This document shows, piece by piece, positions 37,375-47,815 of a stretch of DNA of 64,000 nt. Source of the DNA: Podospora comata (taxonomy: Eukaryota; Ascomycota; Sordariomycetes; Sordariales; Podosporaceae); NCBI GenBank assembly GCA_017354895.1, contig CP071495.1, positions 3,331,001 through 3,395,000 of the forward strand, read 5' to 3'. The notes under the pieces are model-generated. The model did not search any database. It was not told the origin of the DNA and saw only the letters and a program-made list of their open reading frames with translations. Made by a program: the position numbers and the translations under genes. Every line of letters begins with the position of its first letter. The first letter of the stretch is position 1.

Positions 37375-37785
37375 ATGTCTACCCCTTCAACGTCTTCCTC
37401 CTCGAAACTTCGGTATGTTTTGGTTCCGTTCCAGCGCCCGGTGTCAAGTTGTGTGATCTAATAAATTTTCTTATTTATCAGCATCGAGTTGAGCAGTCCA
37501 ACTCTATCCAGTGCAACCCTTGGTCGCTCCCAACTCCAAAGCTCCAACAGCCTCAGCAGCACGACTACTTTCAGCATCACCGCAACAAGCACCACCCCAT
37601 CATTGCACCAACTCGAGGGCTTCATTGAGCAAGACATGTTCGACGATGGCACTATTCATAGTAGACTGCCGGAACATGAAGTCCATTTCGATGAAGACTC
37701 GTGCGTCCCTTTCTACGAAGCACGCGCACACGCTGCCATCGCGCAATTCGAGATTGCTTTTGCAGGCGTTGATGAAGAGCGCTGA
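37375..37785 (+). CDS. Small hypothetical protein, family member C
   Basis: Two exons (37375-37412 and 37482-37785) give 113 residues. The phase-2 intron (gtatgt...ttatcag, 69 bp) follows a Ser/Thr-rich start (MSTPSTSSSSKL), as in member A. Exon 2 is Ser/Thr-rich and then acidic: LEGFIEQDMFDDGTIHSRL, then HEVHFDEDSCVPFYEARAHAAIAQFEIAFAG near the C-terminus. IHSRL and the Y..RA..AI..F...FA block match those of members A and D in order and approximate spacing. No signal peptide or membrane segment. Function unknown. Confidence 0.65.
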
Positions 37786-38900
37786 AGGGAGATTGGGCTG
37801 GGCGTGCACAGTGTGGCCTGTTTCGCAGCCTCAACTCCCATGATCCAGCCAATCAACTCGATGCAACAGGGGAGGGGTGGCTACCTGTTTTGGGGGTGGT
37901 GTGCCAACAACTCCTACCCCGCATCCCGCCGCCGGGCGGCCCTGCCCTGCCTGCCTGGTACTTCTTTTCATCCTCCAGCAAAAGCGAAAATTGTTGCTGG
38001 AGATGTGTGGAAGCCATCTTACCTCACCCGCTTATCGACATAGCCATCGACAATCAACACCACCCCCACCTTCCCATCCAACAGCTATATCCCTATAATT
38101 TCTCTCATTTTTACTTTCATCACTTATAAACGGAAAAAAAAATTGAAAAAAAAATTGAAAAAAAAAAAAAATTTGTAAAGAAAGAAAACATCACATCCTG
38201 TTTTATTCTCTCCTACTCTTCATATTTTAATTTTTTCCTGCAGCACTTGGCTTCCGAGAAAAAAAACACAAAAAAGGCACTATACGGGGTCTGCGCTTGG
38301 TGCAAGCTTCACGGGCGAGCGAGCTGACGTCAAAAGTGGATAAGAATGGTTTCAGTTTCGTGTCAGGGATCTCCTTTCTTCAGTTTAAACTTTTTTGGAT
38401 TGTGATTTTAGGGATAGCACGAGGAGAAAGAGGCGGTTCATCAATGGCACACGACAGCAAACGCAAACAGGCACAACGCATATGATGACATGGCGGGGAT
38501 GTAACTGGTTAGAGGGTGTGTGGACTTGGTTTCTGTTGATTTATAGCAGATGGGTGTGTAGATAGAATATCTTTTTGTGGAGTCAAATATATCCCGTTTC
38601 CTCCCACCACAAAGCACGGATGGGTTAGATGCATGTGCACGGTACCTTTCTTCAATCTTTACGCATGTCGAAATTTGAGTTTGCACACGAGTTAGTTAGT
38701 CGGTTCCATTCGACTGTAAGATAGATCATCATTCTAAGGAGCACAAAACACGCAAAGTTGTGAGCAAAGTATTATTTTTATATATTACGTTAGAATATAG
38801 ACAACAAACTCACCTACCAGGGCCGATATCAAACTTACCGTATGCATAACTGAAATCCAAGCACTTACCTTGAAACCTACGATCAGCAAGTTCCTTTCCT
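37786..38900. other. Intergenic region with A-rich repeats
   Basis: No gene. 38133-38182 carries poly-A runs spaced by tt(g) (a (gaaaaaaaaatt)-like repeat). The rest is A/T-rich and leads to the 3' end of the F-box pseudogene. Confidence 0.5.
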
Positions 38901-40587
38901 CTACTCCAAGATATTCCGACCGTACTCATCTGGCGCCGTCAGCATAGTGAGAATGAGGTCATGATTACCGGCAGCCCTGGCCTCGATGAGCTTGTCCAAC
39001 GCAGTTCTCATGTGAGTGAGTGACAGACTGTTGGCGTATATCATACCTATCCCATTGTTCCAGAAAGAAATGCAGCCCGAAAATAGTTTCAGCCGTACCC
39101 AATCCGTTGATCCTGTCCCAAATGGGACCAGGCTATCCCGAGCCAAGCGCTTGCGCAATGACAGGGTGTGAATGTGTTTGAACTCGATTCTGTCTTTGAG
39201 AATGATAGTGGGAGAGGGTCCCAGAGCACTCCAGTCTAGAACCCGCCTGAGCTCATCGCTATCTGAATCATCATGGAGCGTGACCAGCCTGTTTCATGTC
39301 CCCTCTAGGTCTGTTTTCGCCATGATTTTGTGTATCAGGCCCAAGTTTTGCTCCCACCCTTCTGCAAGGTGGTCAAGTTGCAGGTAAATTTCCGTGTCCA
39401 TAATCTTCTCGGCCGGTTGGTACAATCTTGCTGCCGTTGCAGCTTTGCCGTGGGCCTTGATGTGACAGTAATGACACAAAGGTGACCCTTGGTGGTCCAG
39501 CCTGAGCTGGCTGAAATGGCGAAGCGGCCACAACACAATCATTCCAAATGTGACATTTGGTTGCCATTTTTCACAACTTGGACATCTGACCCGCAGTGGA
39601 AGCTGTTGAGGTTCAGCTGCAGATTCCGCGTCTTCAGATTCCGCGTCTTCAGGTTCCGCGTCTTCAGAATCCGTCTTCAGGATATCAGGATGCAGCGGCT
39701 CATCAACGAAGTGCCACTATTGCATGGAGCACAAATGAGCCGGTATCCGCTTCAAGTTGGGTGGTACCAATACTTTTGGCAAGAGACCGGGGAACAGCCT
39801 GTTGAAGTCCAACCCCAAACCCACGTCCTTTCGGGAGAAAATGATTGGGGCATCGGTGTTGCCACATAAAAGCTGATGGGCAGGGCGGTCACGGTAGAGG
39901 TTGCGCTGGAACTTACACTCCACGCACCTCCGTTCGTGACGAGCCTTGCCGACGATGTGAGGGCTTGTCTCTTCCATGTAGTTTTCGTGCTTCCTGCGAA
40001 CTTCCTCTACATCTTCGCCATCATTCAGTTCCCTGTTCACTGCTTTGCTCCAGTCAAAGGACGTCTGATACTGCTGCCGGTACTGCTCGGTGAGTTCTCT
40101 GTCTTGCTCCGCTCGCCTCTGAATCGATGAGAGCCTGCTCTCTGTCGTGGTTGCAAGTTTCCAATCTGTGAGGGCCATCTTCTGCACTTCGGAACTTCTC
40201 ATCCAAGGTTTCCTTGTGGCTGTGTTGAACAACTCACTGTCATCAAACATGGCATTCGAGAGAAGTTTCATGCAACCGAAACCTGCTGCTAGCCCACCAG
40301 TCCCGACCACGGTTTGTCATCTGTGGTATGGCCTCGTGTAAAAGACGAAATCTCGGGTGCCGAAATGGGTAGCCTGGGTAGTCGTCCGGCTCCGGGTCAC
40401 CATTCTTGGGAAGAATTTCGAGAGCGAGTAGGCGCTGTTGAAAGCCATGTTCAATAGGGTTGATAAAGTTGCGAAGGCCCTTGGAGGTTTGAGAAAGGGC
40501 GATGAGAGAAACGGGATCGAGGCAGGAAATAATGTCGATGACAATATCCACTGGGAGGGAGATTAAGACGTCCTGAGCAGAAGCCAT
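38901..40587 (-). pseudogene. F-box protein pseudogene
   Basis: On the minus strand an F-box begins near the start (LISLPVDIVIDIISCLDPVSL, from the ATG at 40587). The frame then shifts by one near 40283-40310 and runs on as CMKLLSNAMFDDSELF through a Cys-rich segment (RRCVECKFQRNLY) and GLLPKVLVPP. In that same frame there is a TAG at 39719-39717 and a TGA at 39296-39294, yet clearly coding sequence continues past both to a final TAG at 38901. Members of this fungal F-box group act as SCF ubiquitin-ligase substrate adaptors of unknown specificity. The TAG is what a CAG (Gln) becomes by C-to-T; the TGA what a CGA (Arg) becomes. The gene is dead unless the bases are sequencing errors. Confidence 0.8.
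39620..39683. repeat. 15-bp minisatellite in the F-box pseudogene
   Basis: Four imperfect copies of a 15-bp unit (cagattccgcgtctt) on the + strand read as Glu-Asp-Ala-Glu-Pro/Ser repeats in the pseudogene frame. Confidence 0.85.
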
Positions 40588-41951
40588 GGCGGAAAAGTTC
40601 GATAGTATGTTGTAGCTGTGTACTGATTTCGGTGTTGAGGCGTGCTGAAACATATGATGATTCGAAAAGCAAACCGTATGAGAGGGGTATGCGCTGGTCT
40701 TTTATACGAGACATTGCCATGATACTCCGGCGGCCAAATTCAATGTTTGATTGGAAGGACAATGGGCATTGTCTATGCAAGCCAAGTGGAAGGCCACAAA
40801 GAAGGATGATTCGCTCCGGTAATAAAACAAAGAAATTCATCTTCGCCTGCTTTGTGGGCCAAGTCGCGAGGGGCGCCAAAAAAGGGCTCCATTTCCCCGT
40901 TGCGCGTCGTCGACTTGGAAACAGTGAAGGTCTGGGAGATCGTGCAACAAATATGAACACTGTTCTGAGGACATGACCAGGCAGACAAGCATGTCCACTT
41001 TCATTGTGCTGCCTCCAACAGAACATACTAGAGTTGAACTGATATTGTCAAGTAGGAGGGGAACAGCGGTTTTTGCTGATGATCGGCATGGGCGACTGCG
41101 GATAGTCTGATAGCGTCGTAGTCTAAGCGAGGGTGAGGTCGCATGAGAGGGACAGGAAGTCGCCCATGAATCGAATTCATGCGGTCGATATCGGGGAACG
41201 CACAGGGCCGAGAGTTGGCAGTGCTCGAAACCGAAACCAGCCGAGGCCGAGGAGAACGCTTGTCAAACTTCAAGCGTGATGTCAGACTGCGCTGTAGAAA
41301 GGATACAGCTTTTGCCTTGCAGCCAAGCAGGTAATGCTGGGGAGTTCGTCCAGTTTCGCGGGGTCGAGGGTCTATTTCCACAGTATTTTAATCCATCACA
41401 GTTTTGTTCTGGTATGTACAATGCTGGAGCGATGGTATGCCGCGTAACAGGAGAGTGAGCGTGGACTTCATGTCTCCACATGCGCGCGGGCATTGCATAT
41501 TTGGAAGCCAGTCGAGAGGCGGCTTGCAGTGGCAATGGTGAGGAGATGTCTGAGAAGCTCGACTGAAAGGACCGAAACGGCATTGGCAGGGTGAAAGCAT
41601 TGTCGTCCTCGAAAAGTCGAGGATGGGAAGATGGTTGGAACTGACGCCAAAGGCCGCTGGGATTGTCATGTTGATTCAGACATCTGCAGAATGTCCAAAT
41701 CGGAGGCGACGTCGATGGAGAGGTTTCAAGAGAATGTCCAGGAATTCATTGCGCTCACAATCTTTGAATTGGCAGGTTTGATGTTCAGAGGCTGCAGCCG
41801 TGTGTTGATATATGGCAAAAAAGGGTGTTGATTAGAAGCGCGCTGTCGAAGGTGGTGTCCATAGTTGGTCAGACAAAAAAAAAACCCCACAAGTGAAGAG
41901 GGGAGTCCCCTTACCTCTCTGCCCGCAAAGTATTGCGGCTCTCGAACTATG
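40588..41951. other. Intergenic region upstream of the F-box pseudogene
   Basis: No supportable gene. Frames with starts at 40653-41026 (-) extend the F-box frame upstream but look non-coding. Confidence 0.45.
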
Positions 41952-42047
41952 GCGGCCGATTTGTGAACCACTCTGGACGCCTTGCGGTCGATTTGCGAAC
42001 CACTCTGGACGCCTTGCGGTCGATTTGCGAACCACTCTGGACGCCTT
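41952..42047. repeat. 32-bp tandem repeat, three copies
   Basis: Units start at 41952, 41984 and 42016. Copies 2 and 3 are identical and copy 1 differs at two positions, both as T/C changes. The unit contains gaaccactctggacgcc. Confidence 0.92.
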
Positions 42048-42068
42048 GAAACGCCTTTAGGGGCAGTT

Positions 42069-42082
42069 GAGGGTTAGGGTTA
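42069..42082. other. Short telomere-like motif
   Basis: The sequence gagggttagggtta contains two TTAGGG-type units 25 bp downstream of the 32-bp tandem repeat. It is too short to be more than a candidate interstitial telomeric scar. Confidence 0.4.
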
Positions 42083-42219
42083 TCTGCTGCGTAAGTGTAC
42101 ACATTTGACCTGGCGGCCCCAACTTGCCATGGATGGCAAGGGTCTTGCTGCGCGGGAAGCCCGCACGTTTGGATCCGCTATGCTAGTCTTTTCAAATAAG
42201 AAGTATTCCCTCGATCTCC

Positions 42220-42226
42220 TATATAA
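42220..42226 (+). promoter_or_regulatory. TATA box of small gene D
   Basis: The sequence ctatataacg is a strong TATA match upstream of the small coding frame at 42561-42863. The distance (335 bp) suggests a long leader or an unrecognised first exon. Confidence 0.5.
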
Positions 42227-42560
42227 CGGTAGCCAGAGCCTTCCATTCTGTTCAAGTTGAGCACTTACAGGTTCTTTGGAAGTCGTTCAAGATTCCCGAG
42301 CTGTTTTAGCAACCTTCTTCCATTCTTATCTAAGTAGATTGTGCTCTCCCTTCTACCTTTTTCAGCTCACTTCATCAATTGACCCGGATCCTTCCAGCCC
42401 CAACCATCAATCGCTCTACGCCCCACGATGCAGCATCTTCTACCTGACAACAACCCTCAACCCGTGGAAGGGCAAATGTGGGTTGCAATTTTTCCCATTG
42501 TCCTTCTTTCCCCATCATACCCCAGTGGGCTGCTTTTCTCTCGGGTCCATAAATACTACC

Positions 42561-42863
42561 ATGTCTTTGTTTGTGTTCTTTCCTTGTCATTCAGATGCCA
42601 ATCACTTGATATCCGTCCGATCTTTTCGCGACTCACACATTTCAAGACCTCCACGCACGGACCAAGCCCCTCCCCCACAAGCTATGACTTTCATCTCGGA
42701 TTGCCTCAACACCTTCCTCCAGCAAAGCGACCTCGCGGATCCAATTGCGTACGGCAGATTGGTTGGTTCCAATGCAGACCTAAAGACCCGCACCCGAATC
42801 TACCTCCAAAAGGCAAATGAAGCTATACAGACTTTTAATGCTTCATTTGCCGCCGGCAATTGA
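42561..42863 (+). CDS. Small hypothetical protein, family member D
   Basis: The frame ends with a well-formed coding block: MTFISDCLNTFLQQSDL, then IAYGRL and YLQKANEAIQTFNASFAAGN. That order matches members A and C (I/LH(S/G)R then Y..(K/R)A..I..F). The start is unsettled. ATG 42561 would give 100 residues and ATG 42684 gives 59. A ttcag at 42592-42596 looks like an acceptor for a first exon beginning near 42428, but the joined frame does not work with the obvious gtgggt donor. No domain or signal peptide. Function unknown. Confidence 0.5.
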   Translation: MSLFVFFPCHSDANHLISVRSFRDSHISRPPRTDQAPPPQAMTFISDCLNTFLQQSDLADPIAYGRLVGSNADLKTRTRIYLQKANEAIQTFNASFAAGN

Positions 42864-43609
42864 TCTTTCTTTCCCTTTGGGGTTGGCGTCTCTCTTGACC
42901 AATAACAGGTTCCACCTGCACATCACTATGCCAATAAGCCGGGCCCGTTAAGGCTTAATAACGCATCAACCAACCAATGGATGCCATATCGATTGCTGGT
43001 GGCTGCGGGGCGACAGAAGTGCAGGGCCCGCCCACCCACCCTCGCGTGCCAATCGTGGACGGCAGCCGGCCTTGTGGTGTTCCCAGCAATGTGGTTCGGC
43101 TCCGTCATCCCGGTTCTTGGTCAGCGTGCCGCGGGTGTAACGGTGGGCAAGCCTACCCGCACCGTGTGGCTCATACGGTGTACCTGTTTAAGCCCAATGC
43201 ACGACTGTGGTTCGTGGGGACTGTTAGCCAAGCCAACTTCAAGCACTGGCGAGTGGAACTGAAAGGGAAAGGGAGCCAAAAGATGCGCGGTTACAATTGT
43301 TCTGGGTATTTACTGGATTTCTTTGGGTGGTGTGTAGAATAAGATGGAATTCTCAGCACAGGTTGCATGTTCTATATCGTTGAGTTGGTACCTACCGTAT
43401 AGACCTATCTACTTTACTCTTGACGCCAAATACTATTTATACCGCTACCCCTTCCTTCATGTTCCCCGAAACCAAGGGTTTTATGTAGTATATTCTCAGT
43501 TTAGTCTTCTGGAAATAGACCCTTTATGCTTCTTAAGCGGAGAACATCATAGTGACGAAAAAAAAACAAGATGGGCAGTTTACTGTGGGGCAAGACTTAA
43601 ATGTGGATA
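42864..43609. other. Intergenic region
   Basis: Between small gene D and the transposon remnant. No coding or RNA feature supported. Confidence 0.45.
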
Positions 43610-44740
43610 ACGTAGATGATAAGCGAGCGACCAATATAAGCGAGCGACCGCTTTTTTCATGCGACGCATAACCTCACCCTCAAAACCTAATTTTCTCAAC
43701 AATCCAAAATGCCATCCACTTCAAAGGAAGCCCATATAATCTTAGCCCTTAAAGCTCTTCAAAAATGATAAAAATCTAAGTGCATCAGCTACAGCCAAGA
43801 TATATAACGTCGATCGCAGCATGCTTAGACACCGCCGCGCTAGCCGGCCTGTACGACGCGATACAACACCTATTTCGAAAAAGCTGACTCAATCAGAAGA
43901 GGAAGCTATTGTCCGGTATATTATTGAGCTATATACGCGATATTTTCCACCAAGATTACGTAGTGTGGAAGATATAGCTAACTATTTACTTAACGAACGC
44001 GGTGCGCCTCCTGCTAGTAAGCTCTGGGCTCACAACTTCGTTAAACGCCAGCCAAAGCTCCAGACGCGTTATAGATAAAGATACGACTACTAGAGGGCTT
44101 TATACCGTACGATCCAGAGAGAATACTTTCTAAGCTAGATATAAAGCTTCGTATGCTAATACCTCTAAACTCGCGGGCCAGCATTCTATAACCTTAGGTC
44201 TTTTAGAGGCCACACTACCCCCGAAAAGCCAATTCACAGTTAAAGCTCCTTAATCTCGCATTACAAGCCATCAAAATAGCTCTCCGACTTCGATATTAAC
44301 TTTTATAGACCAACCTATTAAAGGAACAATAGCTGTAATACACCAGGCGGCTCTCCTTTAATCAGAGGTTATCTTCGCTCCGCAACGCCAACGAGGCACT
44401 AAGCAAGCGCCGGAGAGCGAAAAGAACACGCGTATAGCTCGCATCATCATTTACCGTACAAGAAGCACAGGATCTACTGGATTAAAAGGCTATAGGTGAG
44501 CAGGTAATCCAGGAAAATCGATAAAGTGGTGGTAGTGCAGGGAGGTCTCGTACGAAGGTTCGGTGCAGTGGTGTGTGCGGTAAGCCTGGCCATAATGCGC
44601 GCACTTGTCAAGAGGCTGCAGAATTGACTGATTCAGCTATTTCGGATGTAATTATGGTTGCTTCCTAGTATTGTTGTGTAGTAATTGAGTATAATAGTAT
44701 AAGGGTTGTGAAAAAGCGGTCGCTCGCTTATGATGTACGT
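43610..44740 (+). mobile_element. Deleted pogo/Fot1-like DNA transposon (Tc1-mariner superfamily)
   Basis: A 1131-bp element with TA at both outer edges (43608-43609, 44741-44742), as expected for a TA target duplication. The terminal inverted repeats are ~23-30 bp (acgtagatgataagcgagcg at left; acgtacatcataagcgagcg read inward at right). The left end has an extra 17-bp duplication of the agcgagcgacc part. Inside is a broken transposase reading frame with an N-terminal Psq/CENP-B helix-turn-helix part and a C-terminal zinc knuckle, but no DDE core. Full-length relatives are about 1.8-2 kb, so the middle appears deleted. It is non-autonomous. Confidence 0.85.
43709..44690 (+). pseudogene. Transposase remnant (CENP-B HTH and zinc knuckle, no DDE)
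   Basis: The frame opens at the ATG at 43709 (MPSTSKEAHIILALKAL) and is shifted by one extra A in the A-run near 43760. It continues through ASATAKIYNVDRSMLRHRRA and LTQSEEEAIVRYIIELY into a CENP-B-type segment ending near 44078, where TAA and TAG codons replace expected CAA/CAG. No DDE catalytic segment is present between about 44150 and 44500. Near 44570 the last piece reads RCSGVCGKPGHNARTC, a CX2CX4HX4C zinc knuckle as found at the C-terminus of several fungal pogo-family transposases, and stops close to 44669. Confidence 0.75.
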
Positions 44741-44742
44741 TA

Positions 44743-45365
44743 ATCTTCCAACTCTTCTCGCGCGCACCTATAGCGGTGGTGCTCCCTCACACTCATCTTC
44801 ATGGTACAAGCTACGTACGGTCCATCGATCTTCTGCTCCGATGCTCATCATTTTCCGTGCAATATAATGGGGGCAGTCGGAGCAGTTGTTAGTATGGTTG
44901 CGCTTGTTAATCTGACTTTGAGGTCAGGAAAGCCGATTCACTAAACCATCTCTGCCGTGAAATACAGCCCTGGAGGTTTTCTCAAACTCGTCGATCAACT
45001 TACCCAGCCCCAGTCGATTCTACAGCGGGTGACTACTATATCACTGGATTCAACCCATCATGTCAACACACCAGGACATTGGGACGCCGCTAGGAACTGC
45101 GCAGCAAATGTAATACACCTGAAAGACAATTGCAGAAACTTGATGACTCGTTTAATAACCGACGATCGAGGCAGCGATAGCACCGCTTGAGGGTTGCCAT
45201 CATCACGATGGACTACAGCACATAAGGCAGAAAATACAAGGACACATCTCTAGGTATTTTCACGGTGAATCTAGGTTACAAAACTATTAGCTAAGTACAT
45301 CCCCCCCTAGTCCTCTAACCCATCCAGGAATGTTAAACTAGCTAACCCACCCCTCCCAAGTCCCT
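44743..45365. other. Intergenic region
   Basis: Between the transposon remnant and the 3' end of the broken GDPD-ankyrin gene. One open frame at 44957-45190 has no support. Confidence 0.45.
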
Positions 45366-47815
45366 CTACTTAACCTCCGCCTCAAGTCTTACTCTCTCCT
45401 CGCTCAGACATCGATCCCTCATCTGCTTCAGCGTAAAAGCAACCGGATCAGCAAGCTCTGTATTATACGCCTGTACCCTCCCCTCAAACGACTCGTGAGC
45501 CTGCTTGTCGAAGACGCAGAGCAAACACCCACAACAGCTCTCAATTTTCCTCTCAACACGCTGTCGCTTTTGCTTGAGGTGATACTTTGTCGGCGCTTCT
45601 ACGTTCGTCAAACCCGCCGTCCAATTCTTGATTCGCTTCAAGGCTTCCTCTTCGCGCCGTCGTCTCCTCTTCTCCTCCCTCCGAGCCACAACCTTGTAGT
45701 GGTCAGGGGGATGGGATAAATTCGACGGATGCCACCGAGGGTTTTGTCTCGGCCCGGATGTATTGGTTTTTTGTTGCTTGGTGGGTTAAATCCATTTCCG
45801 CACCCAGCCTTTTGAGAAGAATCTCCACGATATGGCTGTAGCCGTAGTAGGACGCAAGTTCTAGAGGAGAACCATACAAGCTTGCGATTTCAGAGGAGGA
45901 ACCCCATTTTTGTTCAAACGTGACGTCAGCCCCTGCATCCAGCAGCAACTGGACAATCGCACCGTGGCCTCTCGCTGATGCTACCGCCAAAGGAGTGTCA
46001 TATCTCCCCGTGGAGTTGTTGAGGGAGACGCGCCGTGCAATCAGTACGCGAAGTCGACCCTCTTCGCCCCGTGATGCTGCCTTGTATGCGCTCCAGCTGT
46101 TGGTTGCAGTCACAGGCTCTTCGTTCGGGCTTTCCATGGGGAACTGCAAGTCCCTTTTCCAGTTTGTGACCTTGCCAATTGCATCCTGTTTACTCTCCAG
46201 CGGGTTCTCTGGGACAAATCTGTTTGCCAGAAACCCATGCTGGCTGAGTGCCAAGAGGCCAGCTCGAACCTCGGGGCTCGCACAAGTCGTGATCCACTGC
46301 TCGTAAGACATGTCCATCAACCGTGATCGGTCCATCTCCCCTTCCTCGTCCATCCAGGTCCGAGCGGCGATTTCTGCCATCAGGTCGCCGGCAACAACAA
46401 GATGACTCGGCGGATACAGACCCCCGGGGAGGGCCCGTAGTTTGGCTGAAAGTCCTGCTTCCCCATCTTCGAAGCGCCTCAATTCCGCGTCCTGAAAATA
46501 CGCCTTGTATGCCCCCTCCGTGGTTATCACATCAGGCAAGCGCGTGCAAGACGAAAATAGCAGATCGGGGTGTTTCCTCCCGTAGTTTCAAACTGACCTC
46601 GATCATGGACCGATCGACGAGACTTTCAAAGATGACTTTCTCGTCGACCAGCAACTCGTCATCGAGCGGGTTTCTGGCGATATTCTTGGCCCTGTCATAA
46701 CGCAGGCCGAGGCCACTGTGACAGATTTCCAGAGTAAAACTGTAATGCATCCCAGGAACTCCCGTGTCAATACCGACAAAGGATTCGATCTGCTTCAGAC
46801 ACACACTGTAAACGTGCTCGTAGCTCCGTCTGCCCCATAGAGGATTTGCCGGCCGCGTGTTCTTTGCCAGGTCGATGATCGGGTCCGCGTAAAAGACCAC
46901 CATCAACGGGGGAAAACAAGTGAAGATGCTGCAGTTTGAAGCAGTTTCGCCCATACGTCTTGTTCGACTCCCTCTCAATCTCCACGCGAAGGGCATCGAA
47001 AGATCTGAAGTTGCAGTTGTAACCCTTCAGCATCGTGGATTCAAACATTTTCCAGGCCAGCGTGTGCTGCAAAGCTCGTGAGTTTTCCGATGTGGGGAAC
47101 TGCGTCTTGGAGATGTGAAAGGAGTAGTAAGGGATTGCCTTGGCAAAGTCCTTGTTTCTGAAGTCGATTTGCAGAGTGCGTCCCACAGGGGTTGCGCGTT
47201 TCGTTCCAGAGCATCTCCAAGAGACCTGGTATATCTCCTTCGGCGTTCAGGTATGTGCTGGCGAAGGCTGTATGCGATGGCATTTCCTCAGCGTCTGTGG
47301 CATGTTGGTATCCTAGCGTCCGGGCTAGGGCTCGACCTCAGGTGGCCATCATCATGTGCCTGCTTTCGTGATACCGGTCCCGTCTTGACACCCCTTGTTA
47401 CGAGACCCGTTGTAACTATTTGGTGAAAAGAATAGGCTTCCCAAATCTCATTCAGGTTCGCGATGCGCTTCGGGTGCAATTCATGGGCTGCAAATGCGCG
47501 GTCCAGCCTATCCAAAACAATCGCGTCTACCTCGTGTAGAAAGAGACCCTGGCTTGTTCCATTGGTGATTGCAGCGAAAGAGTTATCGATGATCCCTGAG
47601 CCACGTTCGTATAGTCCGCGATGAGAGAATACATAGCCATATTTGTTCTTCAGCTCGAACTTGCCCAATGCTGATTTGATCTGCAAGTTTCGTGGGCAAT
47701 AGCTTTGCTTCTGTCCGTCCCAGGTATATTTCGTGGGGAGTCCGGGATATTGTCGGTTATGTGGGAAGCCCTGGACTTTGTAGCGAGTGTTCAAGTCGGG
47801 GTTTATACTCTGCAT
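45366..47815 (-). pseudogene. Glycerophosphodiesterase-like/ankyrin gene with multiple frameshifts
   Basis: On the minus strand from the ATG at 47815, the N-terminal part contains a GDPD-type start: SHRG at residues 64-67, IIDNSFAAI, FLHEVDA and AAHE, matching the HRG, E.D and second His positions of the phosphodiesterase fold. The coding sense then moves between frames near 47300-47400, 47190 (C-run in aaccccTG), 46915 (tttTCCCCCg), 46545 (gcgcTTgcc) and 45710 (atCCCCCtg). Each piece is clearly coding: LQIDFRNKDFAKAIPYYSFH, PLMVVFYADPIIDLA, ankyrin repeats TPLAVASARGHGAIVQLLLDAG and SPLELASYYGYSHIVEILL, then a basic tail ARREEKRRRRREEEALKR. At least four single-base indels break it; most lie in C or T runs. 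It is either a young pseudogene or carries homopolymer sequencing errors. One shift could instead hide a ~62-bp intron. Confidence 0.7.

Noticed and set aside
41952-42047. CRISPR-like direct repeats
   Set aside because: The units are contiguous with no spacers, in a eukaryotic genome; it is a minisatellite.
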